A stretch of DNA of 7,296 nt, taken from assembly GCA_905373325.1 (NCBI GenBank), contig CAJPTB010000089.1, positions 1-7,296 on the forward strand. Direction: 5' to 3'. Positions 1 through 5,598 of this stretch are shown here, piece by piece. Both the position numbers and the translations under genes were made by a program. The first letter of the stretch is position 1. Each line of letters starts with the position of its first letter. The notes beneath the pieces were generated by a model. The model had not been told where the DNA came from. It searched no databases and saw only the letters and a program-made list of their open reading frames with translations. This DNA comes from an uncultured Ancrocorticia sp. Lineage in GTDB: Bacteria; Actinomycetota; Actinomycetes; Actinomycetales; Actinomycetaceae.

Positions 1-215
1 TGGCCGCTGCTGCAGGGCACGTTCGATTGGACGTGGGCCGCGGGCGTGGCCGCATAGTTGCCGTCCCCGGCGGGATTGTCCGAATACTCCTGGAAGGCGC
101 CGAACATGAAAAAAAGCATGATCGGCAGGAACATCGTGAAGACGAGGATAGGAATGTAGAAGACGGTGGTGCTCAGCTGCCGCCTGTAAAGAGACCAAAG
201 GGCTTTGAGTTGCAT
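1..215 (-). CDS. ABC-2 type transporter permease 1, N-terminal part (runs off the window)
   Basis: This is the membrane subunit partner of the ATPase just upstream. About 71 codons are visible before the left edge; the rest lies outside. After a short basic N-terminus (LWSLYRRQL) comes one hydrophobic segment rich in I, L, V, F and M, ending in MLFFMFGAFQEYS. Permease 2 has the matching MYFMFGAFQSYS at the same place, so the two are paralogues. A loop rich in G, N, A and P follows (EYSDNPAGDGNYAATPA), longer than in permease 2. Two starts are possible: the ATG at 219-221 overlaps the ATPase stop (ATGA), while the ATG at 213-215 has GGGAG at a 7-nt spacing. I prefer the latter because GGGAG lies only 1 nt from the first. 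Coupled expression with ATPase 1 is very likely. Unlike permease 2, it has no long polar N-terminal extension. Confidence 0.85.
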   Translation of the reverse strand, partial: MQLKALWSLYRRQLSTTVFYIPILVFTMFLPIMLFFMFGAFQEYSDNPAGDGNYAATPAAHVQSNVPCSSG

Positions 216-217
216 GT

Positions 218-1093
218 TCATTCTCCCGTGAGCTCCTCGAAGGCCTCTTCGAGCGAGACGTCGGTGACGGATATTCCGATGATCTCCGGAAGGTCGAGCA
301 TCGCCCGGTTGAGAGCGAGGACGTCGGGTCCGGTCACGGAGACGCTGGTCTCCTCGAGCTTGCCCCCGATTGACGCCTGAGCCGCTTTCGCCGCCTCCTT
401 CGTCGGGAATCTGCCCGTGACGGTCTGCGCCCCGAAGCTTCCGCGTATCTCGTTGGTGGGCCCGTCGGCCACGATCTTGCCGCGGTTCATGATGACGGTC
501 CGTTCGGCGTACATCTCGGCCTCGGCCAAGTAATGCGTGGCGAAGACGATCGTCTTGCCGCGCTCAGCCTCGGCGTGCATCGAGTCCCAAAATCGGCGTC
601 GGGCGGTCACGTCCATTCCCGTGGTCGGCTCGTCCAGGACGATCAGGCTTGGATCGGGCAAAAGCGCCAAGGCCAGGCGCACGCGCTGCTGCTCGCCTCC
701 CGAGCACTTGCGCACGCGCCGCTTTGCGATCTCGGTCAGATTCGTCCTGTCCATGACCTCGCGCCAGGGAAGCGGTTTGGGGAAGGCGTCGGCCACCATG
801 CGAACAAGGTTTTCGACTGTATGGTCGAGGAGGAGGCCCCCCGTTTGGAGCACTGCGGAAACCTTGCTCGCCTTTATCGCGCGGCGGGGCGCGGTTCCGA
901 AAAGGGCCACATTGCCCGACGTAGGCTTCGACAGGCCGAGGGCTATGTCCAGAGTCGTCGTCTTGCCCGCCCCGTTGGGGCCGAGAAAGGCGACGACCTC
1001 GCCCGGGGATATCGAGAGGGACACGCCGCGAACGGCTTCGACGTCGCCGAAAGCCTTGACGAGATTCTCGATGGACAGAGTAGGAACGCTCAC
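218..1093 (-). CDS. ABC transporter ATP-binding protein 1 (drug-export type)
   Basis: This cytoplasmic nucleotide-binding subunit powers an ABC-2 exporter; it has 291 residues. Visible motifs are Walker A GPNGAGKT (38-45), Q-loop Q83, signature CSGGE (130-134, in place of LSGGQ), Walker B LIVLDEPT with D154/E155, and the H-loop H187 (ATHYL). The stretch from about 215 to the end is an accessory domain of the type seen in DrrA/CcmA-like multidrug ATPases, ending SLEEAFEELTGE. The start is GTG; no Shine-Dalgarno is seen, but a -10 box lies just upstream, so a leaderless start is plausible. The gene is translationally coupled or nearly so to permease 1. It shares long identical runs with ATPase 2 (GPNGAGKTTTLD, KCSGGEQQRVR, FATHYLAEAE, IMNRGKIVADG). 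The substrate is unknown; a hydrophobic antibiotic or lipid-like molecule is the family-based guess. Confidence 0.95.
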   Translation of the reverse strand: MSVPTLSIENLVKAFGDVEAVRGVSLSISPGEVVAFLGPNGAGKTTTLDIALGLSKPTSGNVALFGTAPRRAIKASKVSAVLQTGGLLLDHTVENLVRMVADAFPKPLPWREVMDRTNLTEIAKRRVRKCSGGEQQRVRLALALLPDPSLIVLDEPTTGMDVTARRRFWDSMHAEAERGKTIVFATHYLAEAEMYAERTVIMNRGKIVADGPTNEIRGSFGAQTVTGRFPTKEAAKAAQASIGGKLEETSVSVTGPDVLALNRAMLDLPEIIGISVTDVSLEEAFEELTGE

Positions 1094-1101
1094 AGCTCAC
1101 T

Positions 1102-1131
1102 ATATTAACCCTCGCCCGGCGGGCGCCGCAA
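1102..1131 (-). promoter_or_regulatory. Probable promoter of the ABC 1 operon
   Basis: On the minus strand TTGCGG (1126-1131) and TAATAT (1102-1107) are separated by 18 nt, a good sigma-70-type match in a GC-rich genome. TAATAT ends 8 nt before the GTG start at 1093; an overlapping TATAGT (1099-1104) ends 5 nt before it. Either would place the transcript start at or next to the start codon. This gives the second transporter its own promoter, separate from the kinase-regulator genes. Confidence 0.6.
1113..1125. promoter_or_regulatory. Palindrome in the promoter spacer (candidate operator)
   Basis: CGCCCG and CGGGCG form a perfect 6-bp-arm inverted repeat around a single G. It lies wholly between the proposed -35 and -10 boxes of the ABC 1 promoter. 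A protein bound here would block or reshape the promoter. The pattern is seen directly; operator function is inference, and GC-rich DNA produces such short palindromes by chance fairly often. Confidence 0.35.
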
Positions 1132-1145
1132 TTGGTTTTCTAGCT

Positions 1146-1161
1146 GAATTTCGGAGAATTT
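1146..1161. repeat. Direct repeat GAATTT, 10-bp period, upstream of the ABC 1 promoter
   Basis: GAATTT occurs at 1146-1151 and again at 1156-1161 (plus-strand reading), one helical turn apart. It sits in a small AT-rich island about 15-30 bp upstream of the proposed -35 box. Helix-phased direct repeats at this distance are typical places for an activator dimer, and the obvious candidate is the response regulator encoded next door. Function is inferred from position only. Confidence 0.3.
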
Positions 1162-1245
1162 TCATGTTCCGCAGCCGTTTGCCCGCCGGCCTTCGCCTCG
1201 GCCCGCGAGCCTTTGTCTCGGACTGGAGGTCTTCGCCGCGCCCGG

Positions 1246-1854
1246 TCACAGCCAGCCGTTGTCGCGGGCGATCATCACCGCCTCCGCGCGCGTGCGAGCC
1301 CCGGTCTTGTGGATCGCTGAGGAGAGATAGTTGCGCACGGTTCCTTGGGAGAGGAAAAGCGAACGGGCGACGTCGGCGGTGGTCCCTCCGTCGGACGTCG
1401 CCCGAAGGACGTCCTGTTCGCGCTCGGTCAGCGGGTTGCTGGAAGCGGCCAAGGACTCGGCCGCGAGGTCCGGGTCGACGACGCGCTGACCCGCCATCAC
1501 CTTGCGCACGGCCGACGCGAGCGAGTCGGAAGGAGCGTCCTTGACCACGAAGCCGCTGGCGCCGGCCTCCATCGCGCGGCGCAGGTAGCCGGGCCGCCCG
1601 AAGGTCGTGACCATGAGGATTTTGACGTCCGGGTGCTCCTTGCGGATGCGGGACGCCGCGGCGATCCCGTCCATGACGGGCATCTCGACGTCGGCCAGGA
1701 CGACGTCGACGTCGCCGCATGCAACCGCCTCGATCGCCTCGCGTCCATTGCCGGCCTGCGCGACGACCTCGATGTCCTCTTCGAGATCGAGCATCATGGC
1801 GATGGCGCCGCGAACCAGAGCTTGGTCGTCCGCCACGACTATCCGTATCGTCAT
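1246..1854 (-). CDS. LuxR/NarL-family response regulator (DesR-like)
   Basis: This is the DNA-binding output of the two-component system, 202 residues, the usual family length. The receiver domain spans about 3-120: acidic pair D9/D10, phospho-acceptor D55 (VLADVEMP), T83/T84, and K105 (GFVVKDAP). A short linker leads to a LuxR-type helix-turn-helix at about 139-200: PLTEREQDVL, then TTADVARSLFLSQGTVRNYLSSAIHKTGARTRAEAV, ending DNGWL as DesR-type regulators do. All key receiver residues are present, so it should be phosphorylatable. It lies 65 nt downstream of the kinase and most likely regulates one or both flanking ABC pairs. The ATG is fixed by an in-frame TAG four codons upstream. A GGAGG motif is present but only 1 nt from the ATG, too close for normal use, while TAGACT ends 6 nt upstream, suggesting an additional leaderless transcript. 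Confidence 0.95.
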   Translation of the reverse strand: MTIRIVVADDQALVRGAIAMMLDLEEDIEVVAQAGNGREAIEAVACGDVDVVLADVEMPVMDGIAAASRIRKEHPDVKILMVTTFGRPGYLRRAMEAGASGFVVKDAPSDSLASAVRKVMAGQRVVDPDLAAESLAASSNPLTEREQDVLRATSDGGTTADVARSLFLSQGTVRNYLSSAIHKTGARTRAEAVMIARDNGWL

Positions 1855-1860
1855 GCCTCC

Positions 1861-1866
1861 AGTCTA
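1861..1866 (-). promoter_or_regulatory. Candidate -10 box (TAGACT) for a leaderless regulator transcript
   Basis: TAGACT on the minus strand fits TAnnnT and ends 6 nt before the regulator ATG. The same hexamer precedes aroB at 7 nt. No convincing -35 box was found, so this is a weak, context-dependent call. Confidence 0.3.
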
Positions 1867-1919
1867 TTGGCTCGCGATCGGCTCTTCCCCCGGCCGGATG
1901 CGTGGCAAACTCTCCGGCG

Positions 1920-3239
1920 TCAAGGCTCTTCGGCGTCGAATCTCGCCTCCACGGCCCATCCCCGTTTGAGCCGTCCGTAGGAGAGGACGCCTCCGGCCTC
2001 CCTCACCCTCTGGTCAAGGCCTGCGAGCCCGCTCGCAGGCGCCTTCACCGCGGGTTTCGACGCGTCGTCGAGGAGGCGGACGCCGTCGTCCTCGATTCTC
2101 ACCCCCGAAGCCCGCGTGGCGATGACGCACCGGGTGGCCGCCGCGTGATGGACGACGTTGGCCACCGCCTCCCGAACGACGTGGGCGAGGACGCGCTCGG
2201 CCTGCTCGCCCACCTCGATCGGCTCGCCGCGGATCACGGGCGTGATTCCCGCTGCGCAGAGAAGCTCGCGCGCCGCCAAGATCTCCTCGTCGGGGCGCAG
2301 CCTCCTCGCGTCGCGAACGACGGCCCGCACGTCGGCCAAGGCCTGATGCGCCAGGGCCGCCGCCTGCAACAGCTCGCGGCGCGTGCGCTCGCGCTGATCC
2401 GGCATGTCCAAAAGGCGCGCCGAAAGCTGCGTCTTCAACGCGATGGCCGTGAGCGTCTGCCCGAGGATATCGTGCAGATCCGATCCGATGCGCTCGCGTT
2501 CGGCTTTCTGAGTCAGCTGCTCAATCTTCTTGTTCTTGATCTCGAGTTCCTTGTGGAAGGCGATGGTGCCTCCGACGGCGTAGAACGTGATCGTCAGAAC
2601 GCACAGAAGGGCGAAGGACGTGACTCCTTCTTGCAGGCTCGTCTTGCCGAGGCGGACGAGCAAAGTCGTCTGCAACGCGGCGAAAGCGAGCAATCCCGCG
2701 AGGGACAAGGTCCTCGCCCGCCCCGTCGTCGTGTACGCGATGACGGAAGAGACGAAGATGAGCAGCTGAACGTTCCCGCCGTCGGCGAAGAAGGCCGCCA
2801 TGGTCTCCAGCGCGATCAAGGCCGCAATCGTGCCCAAAAGGCCCGGAGAGAATCCGCGCTCCGACGTTGGAATGCTGGGATAGACCAACCACACTCGAAA
2901 ATAGACGATGTCGAAGGTTACTACCAGCGTTAAGAACAGATATTTTTTGACGCCGTTTTCCGCAAGCAGCCCGTGAACGATTGGAATGAAGGTGAAAAGC
3001 AGCCACACGTTCGCATACACCATCGTCAAGCCCTTCGGATGGGTTCGCGCCCAGTCCGCGAACTTTTTCCTTGGGGGTTTCACATCATTTGCCGACAGCG
3101 CATTACGGGGTTCGTTCGAGCTTCGAGGCGCGTCGGCCGCCGTTTCGCCTTCGGTTGGGCCGACGCCCCTGTCTGTCGGAGCGTCGCCGATTGCGTGCGC
3201 GCCGGCTTTGCGCTCGCCGTCGACCTCTTGGACCTCCAT
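1920..3239 (-). CDS. Membrane sensor histidine kinase (DesK/NarL-partner type)
   Basis: This is the sensor of the two-component system, 439 residues. The order is: a charged, A/G/E/P-rich cytoplasmic tail (1-70); five or six hydrophobic segments (about 73-92, 98-120, 133-152, 157-172, 177-197, 206-227); a short coiled linker (228-248); the HisKA_3 dimerisation region RERIGSDLHDILGQTLTA with phosphorylated H256; then an HATPase domain with N-box REAVANVVHH (N361), G1 IEDDGV (384-387) and G2 SGLAGLDQRV (403-411). Almost no extracellular loop is apparent, so sensing is probably within or at the membrane, as in DesK and other membrane-stress kinases. AAGGGGG lies 4 nt before the ATG and supports the start. 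Odd points are the 70-residue N-terminal tail, absent from DesK itself, and a G1 box lacking the usual second glycine. The partner regulator follows directly. Confidence 0.93.
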   Translation of the reverse strand: MEVQEVDGERKAGAHAIGDAPTDRGVGPTEGETAADAPRSSNEPRNALSANDVKPPRKKFADWARTHPKGLTMVYANVWLLFTFIPIVHGLLAENGVKKYLFLTLVVTFDIVYFRVWLVYPSIPTSERGFSPGLLGTIAALIALETMAAFFADGGNVQLLIFVSSVIAYTTTGRARTLSLAGLLAFAALQTTLLVRLGKTSLQEGVTSFALLCVLTITFYAVGGTIAFHKELEIKNKKIEQLTQKAERERIGSDLHDILGQTLTAIALKTQLSARLLDMPDQRERTRRELLQAAALAHQALADVRAVVRDARRLRPDEEILAARELLCAAGITPVIRGEPIEVGEQAERVLAHVVREAVANVVHHAAATRCVIATRASGVRIEDDGVRLLDDASKPAVKAPASGLAGLDQRVREAGGVLSYGRLKRGWAVEARFDAEEP

Positions 3240-3620
3240 CAGTCCCCCTTCCGGGCGTCGTTTGCGTTCTTGCCGCCGCGGCGCGACGGTAAAAGGCCCG
3301 GCCCGCCCTATGCGGGCGCATCCGAGTTCTTGCGGCGCCGTTCCGCTCCGACAACACTACCCGCCGCCGGCTCGCCCGTCGGCCTCGAGGCGAGTCGAGC
3401 CCAGGCTGGCCTCCGCGCAGGGCCCGCCTGCGGGAGGGCCAAGCGTTCGTCTGCGGGGGCTCGCCTCCGGCAACGAGGCCCCCGGCGCGGGGCTTCGCCG
3501 AGCCCGCGGCGCCGAGGGCGATTGTCTCTCCTCATTGTCGCTGTGCGCGTCGAAGGGTGCGTCTGCACGGGCAGGCCGCCGGGCCTCATCACGGCCGGGA
3601 GAGACACCGGATTGCCGTCC
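3240..3620. other. Intergenic region with clustered GC hairpins
   Basis: This 381-bp stretch lies between permease 2 and the kinase, both transcribed leftward. No credible gene was found. Three neighbouring imperfect stem-loops are visible: GGCCC/GGGCC arms at 3421-3440; GGGGGC-TCG pairing with CGA(G)GCCCCC at 3455-3483; and GCGGGGCT with AGCCCGC at 3487-3507. A smaller AGGCC/GGCCT hairpin lies at 3573-3586. None is followed by a T-run on either strand. They may end or attenuate the ABC 2 transcript or be degenerate extragenic palindromes. The kinase promoter should lie here too, but no clear -35/-10 pair was recognised. Confidence 0.5.
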
Positions 3621-4466
3621 CTATCGCGCCGTGTCCTTGCGAATTCTGCGAATTGCGATGGCCGCGAAGAACGCCGTCCACGCTGCGATGTTCACGATCC
3701 ACGCCCAGTTGAACGGACTGTCATTGAGGGGCCACTGGCTGAAATGGAAAAGGCCGTACATCGGCGTGTATGGGGCGAAGTCGCGGAAGAACTCGGGCAT
3801 GTTGTCGAGCGGCATCCACACGCCCGCGAGGAACGCGAAGATCGCGCTGCCGCCGCCGATGATCGCGTATGCGGCGTCGGATCGGAAAAGATAGCCGAGG
3901 GCAAGCCCCATGTTCGCCGTGACGAGGCTGCCGCAGAGGATGAGGCCGGGAACAGCGACCCACATCGGGCCTTCCGCCTTCGCGCCGCAAAAGAACCCCA
4001 CAGCCATCAAGCCGAGGAGGGACAGGAGCGCCGAGGCGAGCGCCAAAAGGATCTTGTTGGCGAGGTAGGTGGCGGACGTCGTCGGGGTGAGAGCCAGCTG
4101 TCTGCTCCACCCCGACGCGCGCTCGATTCCGACTCCGGCGGCTATGCTGGCCGCCGCCATCGTCGCTCCGTAGGCGCCCATGGAGAACATGACCTGTGCC
4201 GAGACGTTGCTGTGTCCGCGCCAGATCGAGGAGTAGCTCTGGAAGGCCCCGAACATGAAGTACATGATGACGGGCAGCAAAAGCGCGAAGCCCAGATTCG
4301 ACGGATAGAGGACGGTGTGCCGGAACTGGTGTCGCAAGAGCGGCCAGAGGCCGTGGAGAGGGCGGCGCGACGGCGCGGGGCGGACGGCTCGAATCGGCTG
4401 GCCCGCCGTCTTTTTCGTCTCCGGGCGGGCCGCACTCGCCTCCTGGCTGGGTTTCTTTGCTGACAT
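3621..4466 (-). CDS. ABC-2 type transporter permease 2
   Basis: This is the membrane subunit partner of ATPase 2, with 281 residues. A polar, basic, A/P/K-rich N-terminal tail (about 1-40) precedes six hydrophobic segments, roughly at 57-75, 94-114, 135-160, 167-193, 199-216 and 252-272. Family hallmarks are ERASGWSRQLALTPTTSATYLANK (115-138), the cytoplasmic coupling region of ABC-2 permeases, and GVWMPLDNMPEFFRDFAPYTPMYG (215-238) before the last segment. The start is well supported: AAGGAG lies 7 nt before the ATG, and only 1 nt separates it from the ATPase 2 stop codon, so the two are co-expressed. It is a paralogue of permease 1, sharing MFGAFQxYS. Permeases of this family work as dimers, so homodimers or a permease 1-permease 2 heterodimer are both possible. 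The exported compound is not evident. Confidence 0.94.
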   Translation of the reverse strand: MSAKKPSQEASAARPETKKTAGQPIRAVRPAPSRRPLHGLWPLLRHQFRHTVLYPSNLGFALLLPVIMYFMFGAFQSYSSIWRGHSNVSAQVMFSMGAYGATMAAASIAAGVGIERASGWSRQLALTPTTSATYLANKILLALASALLSLLGLMAVGFFCGAKAEGPMWVAVPGLILCGSLVTANMGLALGYLFRSDAAYAIIGGGSAIFAFLAGVWMPLDNMPEFFRDFAPYTPMYGLFHFSQWPLNDSPFNWAWIVNIAAWTAFFAAIAIRRIRKDTAR

Positions 4467-4467
4467 G

Positions 4468-5439
4468 TCAAGACTCCTTAGGGGAAACGGCGGCTTCGTC
4501 GCCGACGTCGGTCAGCTGCTCGAACGCTTCCTCGAGCGACTGATCGGTGATCGAAATGGACGAGATTCCAGGGAAGGCGATGACTTCCCGTACGAGGGCG
4601 ACGGTGTCCGGCCCGGAAATGGAGAGGGTGTCGGCCGATCGCGACACCGTTGCGCGACGGGCCATGTGGGCGCTCGCGGCGGAGAGGTTCTCCTGCGTGT
4701 CGAAGGTCAGGTTGATGTGCTGCGTTCCGAAATTGTGGCGTATCTGCGCGGTGCCGCCGTCGGCGACGATCTTTCCCCTGTTCATGATGATCGTTCGGGG
4801 GGCGAAGGCCTCGGCCTCGGCGAGGTAGTGGGTGGCGAAGATGATGGTCGTGCCGCCCTCGGCCTCGGCGTGCATCGCCTCCCAAAAGTGGCGGCGGGCG
4901 TTGACGTCCATGCCGGCGGTCGGCTCGTCGAGGATGATGAACTCGGGGTTGGAAAGCAAGGCCAGGGCGAATCGCACCCGCTGTTGTTCTCCCCCCGAGC
5001 ACTTGCCGATTTGGCGTTTGGCGATTGCCGTGAGATTCGTGCGCTCCAAGATTTCGCCGATCGGGCGGCTTGCCGTCAGCATCCCGGAGACCATGGCGAC
5101 GATTTCGTAGACCGTGTACTCGCGAAGGAGGCCGCCGCTTTGCAAAAGGGCCGACAGCCTGCCGCTGTCTATGGCCTTGCGCGGATTGCCGCCGAAAACG
5201 GAGATCGACCCGGAGTCGGGCCGCGAGAGGTCGAGGACCATGTCGAGCGTCGTGGTCTTGCCCGCGCCGTTGGGGCCAAGAAGCGCGACGATCTCGCCGC
5301 GGTCGACGGTGAAAGACACGCCGTCGACCGCGTGGACCTTTCCGAAAGACTTGTGAACGTCCTCGACGACGAGGGCGGGTTCGACGCCGGAAGCGTGATC
5401 GCGCGGCGTTCGTCGCGCGGGCGATGATGTCGTACTCAT
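4468..5439 (-). CDS. ABC transporter ATP-binding protein 2 (drug-export type)
   Basis: This is the cytoplasmic ATPase of the second exporter, 323 residues from the chosen start. Walker A GPNGAGKT is at 55-62, Q-loop Q100, signature CSGGE at 147-151, Walker B FIILDEPT with D171/E172, and H-loop H204. The accessory C-terminal domain ends SLEEAFEQLTDV plus a short acidic/polar tail. The ATG at 5437-5439 has AGGA 10 nt upstream and a family-like distance to the first conserved strand. An upstream in-frame ATG at 5478 would add 13 residues but lies inside an inverted repeat with no ribosome-binding site, so I reject it. The protein is a close paralogue of ATPase 1, sharing even the unusual Cys in the signature, which points to duplication of the whole ATPase-permease module. 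It has an extra N-terminal S/T/R-rich stretch of about 20 residues that ATPase 1 lacks. Confidence 0.95.
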   Translation of the reverse strand: MSTTSSPARRTPRDHASGVEPALVVEDVHKSFGKVHAVDGVSFTVDRGEIVALLGPNGAGKTTTLDMVLDLSRPDSGSISVFGGNPRKAIDSGRLSALLQSGGLLREYTVYEIVAMVSGMLTASRPIGEILERTNLTAIAKRQIGKCSGGEQQRVRFALALLSNPEFIILDEPTAGMDVNARRHFWEAMHAEAEGGTTIIFATHYLAEAEAFAPRTIIMNRGKIVADGGTAQIRHNFGTQHINLTFDTQENLSAASAHMARRATVSRSADTLSISGPDTVALVREVIAFPGISSISITDQSLEEAFEQLTDVGDEAAVSPKES

Positions 5440-5475
5440 GCTTCTATTTTCCTGATGGTGAAATCTCCGCGAAAC

Positions 5476-5500
5476 CATCGGCAGTCACGAACTGCCGATG
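5476..5500. promoter_or_regulatory. Perfect 10-bp inverted repeat in the ABC 2/aroB divergent region
   Basis: CATCGGCAGT (5476-5485) and ACTGCCGATG (5491-5500) are perfect reverse complements around CACGA. The repeat lies 36 nt upstream of the ATPase 2 ATG and about 100 nt upstream of aroB. Between divergent genes a terminator is not expected, so an operator or an mRNA leader hairpin for the ABC 2 transcript is more likely. There is no T-run after it on either strand. Confidence 0.6.
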
Positions 5501-5511
5501 ACAAGTGTCAT
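5498..5511. promoter_or_regulatory. Palindrome ATGACA-AG-TGTCAT (candidate operator)
   Basis: Perfect 6-bp arms flank a 2-bp centre, and the left arm shares ATG with the right arm of the neighbouring inverted repeat. Its size and symmetry suit a dimeric helix-turn-helix regulator. The divergent position suggests control of the ABC 2 operon, aroB, or both; the nearby response regulator is the first candidate to bind. Binding is inferred, not shown. Confidence 0.45.
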
Positions 5512-5585
5512 GGGCCACTTTTTGGCTTTGCCGGGCGTAAAAGCAAGGGCGGGGCCCAAATGGCTTGCCGCGCAAACGCCCGACG

Positions 5586-5591
5586 TAGACT
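5586..5591 (+). promoter_or_regulatory. Candidate -10 box (TAGACT) giving a leaderless aroB transcript
   Basis: TAGACT (TAnnnT) ends 7 nt before the aroB ATG at 5599, placing the expected transcript start at the A of the ATG. No Shine-Dalgarno sequence is present upstream of that ATG, which fits leaderless initiation. The -35 region is weak: TTGCCG at 5565-5570 is only 15 nt away. Confidence 0.45.
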
Positions 5592-5598
5592 TGTGTTC

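Noticed and set aside
537..1544. 335-codon plus-strand open frame
   Set aside because: Antisense to ATPase 1 and the regulator; arginine/serine-rich with no domain.
1719..2933. 404-codon plus-strand open frame
   Set aside because: Antisense shadow of the kinase and regulator genes, whose motifs are unambiguous.
3308..3607. 99-codon minus-strand open frame in the gap between permease 2 and the kinase
   Set aside because: The product is R/A/P/G-rich with no recognisable domain, no convincing ribosome-binding site, and it spans the hairpin cluster; GC-rich DNA gives such frames by chance.
3639..3654. GCGAATT repeated twice near the permease 2 end
   Set aside because: It lies in coding sequence for IRRIRK and is explained by repeated Ile-Arg codons.
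2973..4463. 496-codon plus-strand open frame
   Set aside because: It lies antisense to the kinase 5' end and permease 2 and crosses the intergenic gap; composition is R/G/A-rich and low-complexity.
4461..4470. TGACATGTCA palindrome resembling the dyad at 5498-5511
   Set aside because: It is made by the ATPase 2 stop codon and permease 2 start codon, and its half-sites have no spacer, unlike the 2-bp spacer upstream.
5440..5478. Upstream ATG (5478) as start of ATPase 2
   Set aside because: It lies within the inverted repeat, has no Shine-Dalgarno, and would add 13 residues; AGGA precedes the 5439 ATG instead.
5455..5598. Upstream ATG (5455) as start of aroB
   Set aside because: It would add 48 residues unlike the family N-terminus and run through the operator-like repeats.
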